Shown here piece after piece: positions 51,208 through 63,892 of a stretch of 64,000 bases of DNA. Position 1 is the first letter of the stretch; each line of letters opens with the position of its first letter. The notes under the pieces are model-generated. The model saw only the letters and a program-made list of their open reading frames with translations, made no database searches and had not been told where the DNA came from. Origin of the DNA: Symbiodinium natans (lineage: Eukaryota; Sar; Dinophyceae; Suessiales; Symbiodiniaceae); the NCBI GenBank assembly GCA_905221605.1, contig CAJNDS010001557.1, positions 101,001-165,000 on the forward strand, in the 5' to 3' direction. Both the position numbers and the translations under genes were made by a program.

Positions 51208-52839
51208 AAACCCTCCTTCTCAAGGAGTCTCCTGATTTTCACAGGGCCCGTACCGTTCTTTTCGGAACATAAGTTTGGTATAGGGATCCAAGTACAAGAC
51301 GCGGAATCAAGGTCCTACTGGGCGTCCTAGCTTCTCTGAGTATCTGCGTGTATGACAGGACATGAAACATTTACCAGAAGTTTCCCCCTTCAAACCCCTC
51401 TCCCATTCCGTACGAACAAACACCCCAAACCCTAAACCCTAAACCTTAAACCCGAAACCCTAAACCCTAAACCCTAAACCTTAAACCAAGCCCTAAGCAT
51501 CAAGTCCAGTGAAGTTGGCCACTCCTGGCTTGAAACAACGGGCGGCTTTCTTTCGGTGTGTCGGATTGAGAATGATGGTTTAGGGTTTAGGATTTAGGGT
51601 TTAGGGTTTAGGGTTAGGGTTTAGGTTTAGGGTTTAGGGTTTAGGGTTCAGATTTAGGAGACCATTCAGGAAGTTGAGCTTCGAGCTTGTCACCTATACC
51701 AGAGCGACGGCGCCAGAGCAACATGCACGGGTCCTTGCGAACCTGTAGGATGGTCGTTCTAGGGTTGTTTAGGGTTTAGGGTTTAGGGTTTAGGGTTTAG
51801 GGTTTGGGGTTTGGGGTCAAGGGTTGAGGCTCCCACTTTCTTACATTGACATGTGGGCACCTTGCCCTGTCTTGAGTGGAGGGGAGCTTACCACTAAGAA
51901 AAGGTGAACACAGGCCCGCTGCCAGGTTGCATGTTCGGGGGTTACCCGGCTCTTGGGCTATACTATTGGGCTACATTGTGATGTTCCCCCTTTTACTAAC
52001 AGCCTTTATAGGGATGATAACACGGGGTATGATGATCCCTATGAAGAACTCGTTAGTTTCCCAACGGCTACGTTGTCTGTTCAGACATACTAGGAAACCC
52101 CTAAACCCTAAACCCTAAACCCTAACCCCTAAACCCTAAACCCTAAACCCCAAAAAGCAGGGCACCGGCTTAACAGGCACGTCCGACGGCAATCATTTTT
52201 CAAGCGGTGGCGTCACCCTTGGGCAAAGATTATCTCGGGGAAGCCAGTTGGTCCTGTTTTTGGGATGCTCCCCTTTTTCTAACAGTCCTTAATAGGGATT
52301 ATAGTCCCCCCATTTTTCTTCTTAGTATAAGGGGGAACGTCCATAATATACCCCCAATTCTCATCCCCATGAAGGACTGTGAGCAGAAAGGGGGGACATC
52401 CCAATCCTGTTGGTTCAAGGGATTGCTACTGGATCCTCGCCCTACAAGGCCTAGAGGGTCAAGAAAACCCTAAACCCTACACCCTAAACCCTAAACCCTA
52501 AACCGCTGTGTGGATTGAAAGTTGAGGCTCCTGTGAGCTTGCCCGAGCCTGGGTGGAGCATCACATTTATGATGCGCACGCCCAAGGAGTGAGAAGGGCT
52601 GAAGACTTTGGGGGTTTAAGGGCTTGATTTCTTGATTTAGGCCTGTTTAGTGTTAAAGGGAACAATGGCCATTCTGGGTCTCTCAGAAACCATGAAGCCC
52701 TAAACCCGACCACCCGAGACTCCGAAAGCCCTCAACCCTACCACCCTGCAACCCTGCAACCCTGCAACCCTACAACCCTCAAACCGAAGTCCTCAACCCT
52801 AAAAACCTTAAAGCCCTAAAACACTAAAACCCTCTAATC

Positions 52840-54250
52840 AAGGGTTTCGCTATGCATGCTACCTAAAATGTGCGTGCTGCTTCCAAATAACGTTCTGCAT
52901 GGCTGGTCTTTTGTCGGCTGCAAATCCATCATTTGCAGCATTTGAGATGAGATGGGGTCTCTGCACTGCTGCCGAATTCACCCTTCTCATAGTGCAGTCA
53001 CTGAAAAAGGCACATGGGCAGCCTGAGGACATGTAATCAGGCACTGTGTGTCAAGAATCGTCTCTGATTCATTAGAGTCTTTGCAGCATAGCACATCGCG
53101 GCCGGCCATGCTTTCCGGCCGGCCATGCTTTCCATCGATGCGCTCCCCGATTACTTCTGCCAAATTCTTCGGCAGGATTGTGCTTATGTTTTCCATACCT
53201 GGGGTGGGGATGGAAGGGGCTGTGGCGGGCAGGGGTGGGTTGGGGCGGGTGGGGGGGGGAAGGTGCGGGCGTGGGGTGGGGGGGCGTTTGGGGAGGGGGG
53301 GGGGGGAAGTCTTGTTTCCATTTGCCGGCTGTGTCCTGCGGCTTCGTTTTGTATGCAACGTGCTGCATGACCTGGACTGCGTGCTGCATGGGGAGGGAGC
53401 GTGCTGCATGCGTGAGTTGCTGCGCGTGCGTGCTGCATGGCCACCACCGTGCTGCTTGGGACGACGCGCTGCCGCCACGTGGCGGCGCGGGAACGCTCAT
53501 GCAGAACTCTTTCCTGCCGAAACCCTCCTTCTAATGCCTCCTCTTCACGGAATTAAAACCGCCCCGGCCCGTGCGTTCTGTATAATGCGTTCCACATGGA
53601 CGATCACACTCCGCCACGTGGCGGCGCGGGGACGCGTGGAGCCGCCACGTGGCGGCGCTGGGACGCGCCATGTGGCACCCGGAGGTTCATGCAGAACCCT
53701 TTCCGTGCACTCCCGGATCCCCCGGCATGCAGGCACGCACTCGCAGCAACTCACGCATGCAGCACGCTCCCTCCCCATGCAGCACGCAGTCCAGGTCATG
53801 CAGCACGTTGCATACAAAACGAAGCCGTAGGACACAGCCGGCAAATGGAAACAAGACTTCCACCCCCCCCCCCACCAACGCACCCCACCCCACCCCCCCC
53901 ACCCTCCCCCTCCCCACCCGCCCCGGGCCCAGAAATGGATGAAGGGAAAGACTCGCGCCAAGAGGCAGCGTACACAGTAGACAAATTTTGACTGGATGAC
54001 AAAGTCTCCACGGGGATCGAAGACTTGAGCGAGTGCAAAATAAACGTGTCCAGAATGCTCTGTAATTTCTGGACCAATGAAGAGAATGTCACGTAACACA
54101 AGTTTCTTGTGCACCAAACACTGTACGCCCCAAAGTGCCGACTGCATTCAAATTGCAGCCTTGCTGTGTCTCATTACCGAATAAGAGAGGCCCAAGCAGA
54201 ACCCAAATCTGATACAGAACCCATAATTAGGCGGAATGCATACTGAGACT
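52840..54250. other. Island free of telomere-like repeats
   Basis: A 1.4-kb block with different base composition from its surroundings, centred on the inverted repeat. It also has a tandem GGCCGGCCATGCTTTCC doublet at 53100-53132. I could not find terminal repeats or a convincing gene, so it may be part of a mobile element. Confidence 0.5.
53309..53857. repeat. Large inverted repeat with CACGTG palindromes in the loop
   Basis: Arms at 53309-53440 and 53725-53857 (about 132 bp, few mismatches) enclose a 284-bp loop. The arms continue outward as a G-rich tract (53205-53308) facing a C-rich tract (53858-53925). The loop holds GCCGCCACGTGGCGGC at 53471-53486 and 53641-53656, and CCGCCACGTGGCGG at 53611-53624. 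Frames of up to 260 codons cross it but are by-products of the symmetry and GC content. Confidence 0.88.
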
Positions 54251-56952
54251 CTTGATCTAAAGCCCTCAAACCCCCCAAACCCTGAACCCCCATGTTCTTT
54301 GCGTGGGGTTCTCAGGTTCGGCGCGCGGGCGCGCGAACATGTCTAACGGGGTATGGCGAGGGACCCCTACAAGGGACCCTGGATCTTCTTCCTCTACATA
54401 AACCCTTTACATACTTTGTAGAGTTAGGGTTTAGGGTTTAGGGTTTAGGGTTTAGGGTTTAGGGTTTAGGGTTTAGGGTTTAGGGTTTAGGGTTTAGGGT
54501 TTAGGGTTTAGGGTGTAGGGTGAGTCCCTACATGCCTAGGTAGCAAATAACCTTTAAAGAACCCCTGAGGTCCCTTATACGGGTCCCTCCCTTGGTCCCT
54601 GGATATTGTCAGAACTTTCGCGGCAGCTTGGTCATAGCCGGCGCCACGTCTCCTGCTCGGCTTGGGGGCTGGGCTAGGGTTTAGGGTTTAGGGTTTAGTG
54701 TGTATAGTAGGGTTATGGAGAACCAGAAAGGTTAAAGGTTAACTACCCAGCCCCTAAGTCTGGTTGGCGGCGTTTTGGCAACTTCTAGGATGAGGGCTTT
54801 AGGGTTCTTAGTGGTTTAGAGTTTAGGGCTTTGGGAGTTAAAGCTTTTTTAATGGTGTTTTACGGGTTTTGGGGGGGTAGGGGTTAGGAGTTTAGGGTTC
54901 GGGGGTTTAGGAAACCTAAGCCCTAAACCTTAAACAGGGTTTAGAACCACGGGATTCATGTTACGTGGTGGGCGGCTCGGGTTGGGGGCCTTGGGTCATG
55001 TTTATGACTTGGGTTCAGGGCTACTGTGCTTTAGGAAGGGGTCTGTGTCTGGAAGTCCATGTCAGGTGATGCCTCAAGATCACCTTGCAACGCGACAAGA
55101 ACCTTCAAGAAAACCCCGGCACGCGAATCCTGACATCCTCAACCCACCAGTCACCAGGCCCTAAAACCCTAAACTCCCAACCCTATAAACCTTAACCCTA
55201 AACCTCTATCTAGTCCTGACACAACGCCCGAAACTTTCACCCCAGCAGCGAGCAGCGAAAACAGGAGGAGGTTTACCAAGGTTTACCGCTTAGGGGCCTA
55301 GAAGGGCTTCTGCGCCTTATAGGGTGTTGGGAGCTTCCCGAAGATCCTACACCCTAAACCCAAAACCCAAAACCCTAAACCGTAAACCCTAAACCCTGAA
55401 CAGAAACAGCATCCTACAATCCGTGAGGCTTTAAGAAGAACGCAAGCATCATGCTTACAGGCCCCTGCCCCTCGATCCCAGGAAGCAAGCCTTACAAGCC
55501 TGCGTTCAATCCCTAAACCCTAAACCCTAAACCCTAAACCCTAAACCCTAAACCCTAAACCCTAAACCCTAAACCCTCAACCCTACGGGTCCATGTTCCC
55601 ATATAGTATCTACTTGGTCCTTGACCTGCACAGAAGCTCTAGAACCCAAATATATAGGTACATGGATCCTTAGAGGGTAGTGTAAGACAACGTCATGACA
55701 TGACCCATGGTCCCGGGCCTAACATTGCACGCTCATACAGCGTGATGAGCTTCTGATAGCGTGAAACCTGGCTGTGAGCCAGGGACACGAAACCACGTTA
55801 CGAAACCCAAACGCCAAAGCCACAACCTTGCCACCCGAAGCGCTAGCACCTCCAAACCCGAAAATCTCAAGCCTACAGCACCTGAACCCTCGGCCCTAAA
55901 CCCTAAACCCTAAAGCCTAAACCCTAAACCCCCCACCCCTGGCCCTCTGAAGCCCGGTCGGGCCGAGATGCGCAAGAACTTCGGATCCCCCAAGGAGGGT
56001 TATATATACGAGATTAAGGAGTATAAAGAGGGGGGTTTAGGGTTTAGGGTTTAGGGTTACCGCATACCTCACATAGTCCCTATATACCTGAGTAGCCCCG
56101 AAATAACCCCTAAGGTCCCTTATACGAGGGTCCTCCTGTTGTCCCTTGATGAGAAATCCTGACTTAACCTTTGCCTGCCGCCTAGCGTCCTGAACTGTTG
56201 TTGGGTTATACCCCTAAGGCCCGAAAATCGAGAAACGTAGTTTTAACACAGGGGGAAGTCGGGGTCTCCAGGGTTTGGGGTTTAGGGTTTAGGGCTTCGG
56301 AAGGATTTCAGGGTCTTAGGGTTAGGGTTTCAGGGTCTTAGGGTTAGGATTTCAGGGTCTTGGGGTTTATTTTTTGGGGGGCTTGAAGAACTTTAGGGGT
56401 GGTAAGAGGTTTACCCAAAGGCTCCCAGGCCTGGAATCCCCTATAACTAACCCAAAAAGGAACCACATTGGAGCCTTTGGGTAGGGTTTATAGGGTGCAT
56501 AGGATCATAGGGTCTGGGCTTTGGGGGTTTAGGTTGCGCATAGGGTTGTTCAGGGTTACACGGTTTTTTCAGGGCTTTAGTGTTTAGGGCCTTTAGAGGC
56601 TTTTGGATGTTGGGGTTTAGGGGAAATCAGGGGCGGGAAGAGGAAGAGAAAGACCCAAACCCTAAAGCCCCTAATGCTCTAAACCCTCATTCTGTGCCCT
56701 CCCCATGTCGCCACGGCCTTGGGCGGTGGCCTGGCGCAATGGCGTAGATTTGGGCATTTGATCTAAACCCTAAACCCTAAACCCTAAACCCTAAACCCTA
56801 AACCCTAAACCCTAAACCCTCAACTCCGGACTCTAAACCCTAAAGGGTCCCATTATTGCAGGGGAATATATTGGGACAGTGGGCTTCATGGTTGCGTGGG
56901 GAACAAGAGTTTAGATCAACTACCATGTACGTGGTTAGGGGTCGTTTTGGGA

Positions 56953-57058
56953 GAGAGAGAGAGGGAGAAAACAATATGGAAGCAGAAAGGGAAAGAGAAA
57001 GAGGGAGAGAAAGAGAACGAGAAAGAGAAAGAGAGAGAGAGAGAGAACAAACACAAAA
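56953..57058 (+). repeat. GA-rich purine tract
   Basis: Irregular (GA)n/(GAAA)n on the plus strand. It explains the Arg/Glu-rich frame there, which I do not regard as a gene. Confidence 0.85.
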
Positions 57059-57217
57059 AACAACGATAAAGAGAAAGATCAAGAGAATAAGACAAGAGAG
57101 AAAGATAAAGAGTAAGAGAAATAAAAAAAAAACATAAATAGAAAGAAAGAGACCTTCTCTAGAACCCAAATACCCGAACAGACTAGAGGTTGCCAAATGA
57201 GCAGTCAGGCCACTTCT

Positions 57218-57350
57218 ATCCCTAAACCCCTTAAACCCCTTAAACCCCTTAAACCCCTTAAACCCCTTAAACCCCTTAAACCCCTTAAACCCCTTAAACC
57301 CCTTAAACCCCTTAAACCCCTTAAACCCCTTAACCCCCTTAAACCCCTTG
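57218..57350. repeat. 9-bp CCCCTTAAA tandem array
   Basis: About fourteen units of CCCCTTAAA, then decayed units and a further period-16 tract (CCTCAAAGCCCCTTCA) up to 57480. The array gives long artificial Gly-Phe-Lys or Pro-Leu-Lys frames on the two strands. Confidence 0.9.
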
Positions 57351-58320
57351 AACCCTTTGACCCCCTGAAGCCCCGTAGACTGAAAGCCCCTTCCCAACCC
57401 CTGAAAGCCCCTTCAACCCCTCAAAGCCCCTTCAACCCCTCAAAGCCCCTTCAACCCCTCAAAGCCCCTTCAACCCCTAATTAAAAAAAAAAAACAAGAC
57501 ATGCTCCAAGAAGGCGCCCGAAAGGCGTGAGACCCCAAAATGGAGGTCTCCGACTTTGGGGGGGGGGGGGGGGGGGACCTTGTTCGGGTCCTTATCCTAA
57601 GGGAATCCTACTATTTGGGGTCTCTATTCGGGGTCCTTGTTATAAGGGAATCCTACTATTTTGGGGTCTGTATTATAGGGGTCCCTAAATTCCGTAACCC
57701 CCCCAAATTTGCCACGAACCCTGAGTTAACTAAACTCCGAAAAACACCCAAAGCACAAAAACATGCCTTCAGCAGAAGCAGCTTACAACTGCCCCAAACC
57801 CCAAACCCCAAACCCCCCCAAACCCTAAACCCCGAAACTCCACCTTAACCCTGGACCCTGCGACCTGATGGTAGAGGCGGCTTCACCTTTGGAAGCCTCC
57901 GTGCCTCCAGGGGGCTGCAAAGAACTTCCTAGGGTTTAGGGTTTAGGGCTTAGGGTTTAGGGTTTAAGGTTTAGGGTTTAGGGTTTAGGGTTTTCAAGGT
58001 TTAGGGTCTAGGACTTAGAGTTTAGGGTTTAGGGTTAGAGTTTAGGGCTTTCAGGGCAGGGGACTTGGGGTCCCCTAAACCCTGTACCCTAAACCCTCCA
58101 CCCAAAAAGGGAGAATTGGAAAGAATACCCAGACACCCCCTACACTTTACCCCGATCGGCTAGAGAACTTAGGGTTCAGGGCTTGCCCTCAACCCTAAAC
58201 CCTAAACCCTAAACCGTAAACCCTAATTCAATGCCCTGCAACGGCCTGGTCGCGACGGAGTGATCCGGGCGCTCTCGAGCTTCGGAGTGGCAGCGGGCCT
58301 AGATCTCGACATCAGCGGAG

Positions 58321-58355
<35 letters not shown>

Positions 58356-58797
58356 TAGGGTTCTGTGTTTAGGGTTTAGGGTCTAGGGTTTATAGGGTCT
58401 TGGGTTTGTGAGGGGGGGAGGGGTGGGGGGCGGGAGGGGAGAAGCTGGTGAGCAACTTTCTAAATACAAAACCCCACATGAATCTAAACTCTGCTTACGA
58501 GGACAAGTCGCGGCGTGAATCCTAGAGTACGCGGCCGTCTATGTTACATGAACGCGTAAACGAAGTCAGTGGCTTTTGTTAGCACGTGTTCTGCACCACT
58601 TCGTTCTTTACAAGTCCTTCGTCAACAGTCAGTGCATCCGATATCGCTTGTCTCCTCACCGTAAACCCTCCACCCTAACTCCAACCATAACCCTAAACCC
58701 TAAACCCTAAACCCTAAACCCTAAACCCTAAACCCTAAACCCTAAACCCTAAACCCTAAACCCTAAACCCTAATTCAAACCACTTCACACGCTGCAG

Positions 58798-58932
58798 GAT
58801 CCCAGAATCCCAAAGGATCCATGTACCTATATAGTATATTCTTGGGCCCTAAAGCTACTATAATAGGAACCCCTAATTAAGGCCCAAGTATATACCATAT
58901 AGGTACATGGATCCTTTGGGAATCTTGGATCC
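58798..58932. repeat. Foldback element, GGATCCATGTACCTAT family
   Basis: 135 bp with long inverted arms running from GGATCC through TTGGGCC. Related copies: 1911-2109 (host of a nested element), 23610-23707, 24668-24765 and 55584-55676. Confidence 0.82.
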
Positions 58933-59422
58933 CTAACTTCTTGCAAGTTCGTTTAGCGTGTATAGGGTTTAGCATCTATAGGGGTTAATCAGGGTTTGGG
59001 TTGAGATTACTTTTGGCGCTCATTCGCACTCATATAGGTGCCACCTGCATAGCTTCATGGGGTTGAGGACTCATAGGGTTTCGGGTCTAGGATTAAGTTC
59101 TTGCGCTATGGTTCCGCAGCCATGTCCCCTTAATGGTGGTTCAAAGTTCAGGACTTGGGGCCGGGGGGGGGGGGGGGGTTGGGGCGATAACGAGGGCACT
59201 GGAAACTTAACAAACACGGCCTAGCCCCAGAACACCAAACCCCAAACCTTGAAACCCTAAGCCCAAAACCCTGAAACCCTATAAGCCCCAAAAATCTAAC
59301 CCCTGAAACCCTAAACCCCAAACCCCAAACCCGAAACCGTAAACCCAAATCCTAAACCCTAAACCCTAAACCCTAAGCCCTAAACCCTAAACCCTAAACC
59401 CTGAATCAGGCCGAAGTCCAGC

Positions 59423-59492
59423 CTCAGCTCGCCAGCGCTGCAGACTTTGCGCATCGGATACTCGGGCACCTGCGGACGAGCTGCAGCTTAAG
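59423..59492 (-). CDS. Probable exon, unidentified gene
   Basis: After ccgcag|GTGCCC the minus strand reads VPEYPMRKVCSAGELRLDFG. It is flanked by CCCTAAA arrays. The family is unknown. Confidence 0.42.
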
Positions 59493-59524
59493 CCCGGGGG
59501 CGGCTCCAGACGTCTACGCCCGAG

Positions 59525-59725
59525 GCCCTAAACCGTAAACCGTAAACCGTAAACCGTAAAACGTAAACCGTAAACCGTAAACCGTAAACCGTAAACTGCA
59601 AACCGTAAACCCTAAACCCTAAACCCTAAACCCTAAACCCTAAACCCTAAACCCTAAACCCTAAAGCCGAAAGCCGAAAGCCGAAAGCCGAAAGCCTAAA
59701 GCCTAAAGCCTAAACCCTAAACCCT
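59525..59725. repeat. Homogenised variant heptamer block
   Basis: Runs of CCGTAAA (about 13), then CCCTAAA (about 9), then GCCGAAA (4) and GCCTAAA (3) lie side by side. Each variant has spread as a tandem block. Confidence 0.88.
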
Positions 59726-62700
59726 GCCCTAACCCTAAACCCTGAACCCCAAAACGAAACAAAGAACCGTGCACTTGCGGGGGAAGGTTTCAGGCTGAAG
59801 TTTCCAGGCTGGCTCCGAGCAAGATTCTGTGGCTTAGGGCTTAGGGATATTATTCACTACTATTTGTTGAAGAACCCTCCCAAAAAAATATTCTTCCTAA
59901 GCAATCAGTAGTTAACCTTCCTGTGGGTTTGCCAAACAGCAAGACAACATGAATCCTGAGGTCCTAAGGAGGCTTTAGGATTACACAACTTCAGCGTGCT
60001 TACATGGACGGGGGGGGGGGGGGAGGGGGGAGAGGCTACTTCGAAGCCATCTTTACATCGATGGCTAAAAGAGTTCAGGAATAATCTGCTCTGTTTAGGA
60101 GGGAGCCTCTCCGTAAAGACAAGAAAGTGAAACATGCGATATCTCGGGGGAAGGGGATGTGGCGAGGTCTGCTTTAAAGACAAGTATTCTAGACCCAAGA
60201 GTAACCTAGGAATGAAAGGGCGCTCGTTCTGGCGTAAAGGGGCGTATAAGGGACCCTAAACCCTTTAAACAGAGAATATAACCCTACAAAAACCCTACCA
60301 ACCCCATATACCCTAATCTTGGCTGCACTTCGCAGGGTAGCTAAACATTCAAATTTTAGGCTGCCTTATTAAGAAACCCAATAAATCCAAAAAGGTTACG
60401 GATCTAAAGTTACCCTCAACCCTAAACCCTAAACCCTAAACCCTAAACCCTAAACCCTAAACCCTTAAACCCTAAACCCTAAAACCCTAAACCCTAAACC
60501 CTAAACCCTAAACCCTAAACCCTAAACCCTAAACCCTAAACCCTAAACCCCAGCAAAGCACCACAGAGTAGTTCAGCCACACAGGAGCAGAGCCCCAGCG
60601 CCTCCTGCAGGAGCAGCGGACGGTTGCACCTTGGTCTTCTTCGACCCCGCAAGAATGAGAACCATAAGAGTAAGAATGGTGGGTTTGGGGTTTAGGGTTT
60701 AGGGTTTAGGGTTTAGGGTTTAGGGTTTAGGGTTTAGGGTTTAGGGTTTAGGGTTTAGGGTTGATAGAAATGAAAACAAAAATTACTGGCAATATGAATA
60801 GTAGGAACAATATAGTACCAGTAGAAATAAGCAGCAGCAGTTCAAAGACAGCGAACGGATTCAAAGGTTGGGGCTGCTTTACTTGGCTGCACTTAGGAGG
60901 GTAGTAAAAAATCAAACTTTTAGCTGCCTTACTAAGAAACCCAATAAACCCAAAAGAGCTAAGGATCTAAAGTTACAGTAAAGCACCACAAAGTTTATGC
61001 GCAGGACTGCGTTAGATGCACAGCTTTCAGCGTCCGTAAGCCTAAACCCCCTAAAAACCCCTGAGCCCTAAATCTAAATCCCGCGAGAGCCCCGGTAAGA
61101 AAAGGGCAAGAAGCAGAAGTCACTGATCCCCAACTCTTGAACCCAATCCCCCTGCAGTTTTTGAGAACTAAACTCATGTGGCCCAAAAGCACCAGATCCC
61201 TTGTGGCCCTCCATGGATCAAAAGCCTGCCACAGTTCCCAAGCGATCATTGTGTCAAAAGTGAACCCCGGAAACCTCTAGACCCTAACATGCTCATGGCA
61301 ACCTCAACATTAAACCTTAAAACGCCGGTTTAGGGTTTAGGGTATAAGCTAAGGGTTTAGGGGTTTAGGGTTTGGGGTTTAGGGTTTAGGGTTTAGGGCG
61401 TCCCGAACCTGTTGAGCCACGACACCCCGAGGCCCCCGCGCGCGCGTGACGAAGCGGAGGGCTGGATCTGTCGAGGGCGGCTCCTGCGACTGCGACGATG
61501 GTTGTTGTAGGGTTTATAGATGGTTTATGGGGTTATTTATGGGGTTTATAGATGGTTAATGGTCCCCCCCTGAAATGAGGAGGGCACATTCTGAACCCAG
61601 TGTCTTCTTGAAGCAAGCCCCCGATATAAACATCTGAGGCCTTAGCTTGTAGAACTTTACACCAGCAAGCCCCAATCACAGAATCTGAGCCCGTAGGTCT
61701 TGGCTTGTACGGCTCTGCACAAGCAACCCCCAGTGAAAAACACCCTAAACCCTAAACCCTAAACCCAGCGTTTTGGGCATAGGGAATCTTACCTCTCAGA
61801 CTCTTTGTCAAGCTTGGCACAAGCAGCCCCAAGCAAAAGTCTCGACTTAAGAATCTGACCCCTCAGACTCTTCGCTTGTAAGATTTTACACAAGTATCCG
61901 CCAAGCAAAACACCCCGAATCAAGAATCTGAGCCCCTCAGACTCTTGGCTTGTAAGCCTTTACGCAAGTCGGCCTCAGCCCCCAAAACCCCCAAACCCCA
62001 AACCCTAAACCCTAAACCCTAAACCCCAAACCCTAAACCCTAAACCCCAAAACCTCATGTCCCTGTCCCCTCATAGATTCTGGTAGAGGAGGCAGCCTTG
62101 GGGGGGAGCGCTCCCAAGGGACCGAAGTGTGTGCCTGGCACGAGGAGCTGGAGGAAGTGAGGGATGGTTTAGGGTTTAGGGTTTAGGGTTTAGGGTTTAG
62201 GGTTTAGGGTTTAGGGTTTAGGGTTTAGGGTTTAAAGTTTGGGGTTTAGGGCTTAAAGTTTGGGGTTTGGGGTGTGGGGGATGTGGGGTTTAGGTTTGGG
62301 GTTCATAGGGTTTCGGTTTCGGGGTTGTAGGATTCAGGTTTAGGGTTTGCAGGGTGTGCAGGGTTTGCAAGGTTTACAAGGTTTTTCGGGTTTGCAGGGT
62401 TTCTGGACTGGGTTTTTCGGGCTTGTAGGGCGTATAGGGTTTGGGTTTAGCTAAGCCCTAAACCCGAAGGATTTAGCTCAGCTGGCTGAAAAGAGCCTGC
62501 TACGCAAACCCCTCACCAACCAACAGCGGTGGGAAGCATCTGCGGGGAGCCCTGTAATATGGGGGTCGGAATAACTACTAATAGTATTCCCTCATGGTCC
62601 GTTTGTCATTGTGCTATAACAACCCCCAAAACCCTATTCTAACTATTCAGGCCCCTATATTACCCCTCATTTACCCCATGAAGCCCCAGTGTTCGGAACA

Positions 62701-62939
62701 CTTTAACAAAGGCAAGAGCCTGTAATGAGGGACTATGGAAGAAGCCTTCGATTCACCCTGCTGGAAACAGCCCTCAGGATTTCGGGTTCGGGGCTTGGGG
62801 TTTTAAAGTTCTCTGAGGCCGGAAACCAACCCCAATCCCAAATAACAAATTGTGGACACCAACCCTGCCAAACTCTTGCGATCCATTCACGAGATCGCTG
62901 TCAGCAAACATCCTATTAAAAAAACGACCTTTTCGCCAT

Positions 62940-63106
62940 GCTGACCCTGAAACAGCAGGTCCCTGGTCTCCGGCTTGACGCTGTTCATGCCTTGCTCTTC
63001 CAGCCTTCGCAAGCTCAGGTTTGCCCAGCCGCGACTGGAGTTGTTTCCCGGCAGGTCCACCCAGCGCTCGCGGCGAGGAAGTTGAACCTCGCTGACCCTG
63101 CAGCGA
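62940..63106 (-). CDS. Probable exon, unidentified gene
   Basis: After ctgcag|GGTCAGC one frame is open for about 50 codons (LPRRERWVDLPGNNSSRGWA then LSLRRLEEQGMNSVKPETRD). The stretch starts and ends with copies of CAGGGTCAGC, like the direct repeats seen at some IMPDH introns. No domain recognised. Confidence 0.5.
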
Positions 63107-63345
63107 CGTAGAGGTTCTCCATGGCTGGACCCTAAACCGTAAACCCTAAACCCTAAACCCTAAACCCTAAACCCTAAACCCTAAACCCTAAACCCTAAAC
63201 CCTCGCAGTGAATTCTCTGTTGTGGTGCATGAGGCGAACCACGGCCGCGCCGCTGGCAGGGTGCCGCTTGCTAAACCCCTATAAGCCCCCTACGCCTAAA
63301 ACCGAAGCCCCTAAGCCCCTAAGCCCCTAAATCCAACAGTGAGGC

Positions 63346-63388
63346 TCCCGGGCTGCCATCCGGCGCCACAACTCCAACATCCCCAATC
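63346..63388 (-). CDS. Probable exon, unidentified gene
   Basis: The minus strand reads IGDVGVVAPDG with a GC donor. It can follow the island at 63611-63661 (WSDAIVEPGARYFEL) in frame. Both are short and the family is unknown. Confidence 0.4.
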
Positions 63389-63610
63389 TTGTGGTTTAGG
63401 GTTTAGGGTTTAGGGTTTAGGGTTTAGGGTTTAGGGTTTAGGGTTCCCATCACCCTAATCAACCGAACCATGAAGCAAGCAAGAAAGCATGCAGGGCTGA
63501 CGTGTTTTCGCCTGGGTCAAGGGTATATGGGGGGCTTAAACCCCAAGCCCCAAACCCCAAACCCTAAACCCTAAACCGAACCCTATGAGCCCTGAGCGCA
63601 ACTAGCCAGC

Positions 63611-63661
63611 TCAAAGTATCTGGCACCAGGCTCTACAATCGCGTCGCTCCAAGCAGCTGTC
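63611..63661 (-). CDS. Probable exon, unidentified gene
   Basis: The minus strand reads AWSDAIVEPGARYFEL between a gacag| acceptor and a GC donor. It is placed upstream of the island at 63346-63388. Confidence 0.38.
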   Translation of the reverse strand, partial: DSCLERRDCRAWCQIL

Positions 63662-63780
63662 AAAGGGCTTTCGGGGTTTAGGGTTAGGGTTTAGGGTTTT
63701 AGGGTTTTAGGGGTAGGGTTTCGGGCAAAGGCTTTGGGATGTCAGGGGTCAGGAGTTTAAGGTTTTTCCATGGGTGTAGA

Positions 63781-63892
63781 CTACTAGACCCAAGAGTAAC
63801 CTGGGAATGACAAGGGCGCCCATGTTGGTTTAAAGGCAAGGGAACCTAAACCCTTAAAAAAGGAACAAGGGGCCTACTCTGGGTCCTAGTAG
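63781..63892. repeat. Foldback element, CTACTAGGACCCAGAGTA family
   Basis: 112 bp with inverted ends CTACTAGACCCAAGAGTA and its near complement. Related partial copies lie at 60188-60260, 10285-10375 and 949-1080. Confidence 0.68.

Noticed and set aside
53048-53830. 260-codon plus-strand frame and overlapping frames of 80-200 codons
   Set aside because: They cover the large inverted repeat and a homopurine run; symmetric, GC-rich DNA opens frames on both strands. No domain is visible.
56840-57397. 185-codon minus-strand frame with (GFK)n
   Set aside because: It is the translation of the 9-bp repeat and the GA-rich tract, with no independent coding signal.
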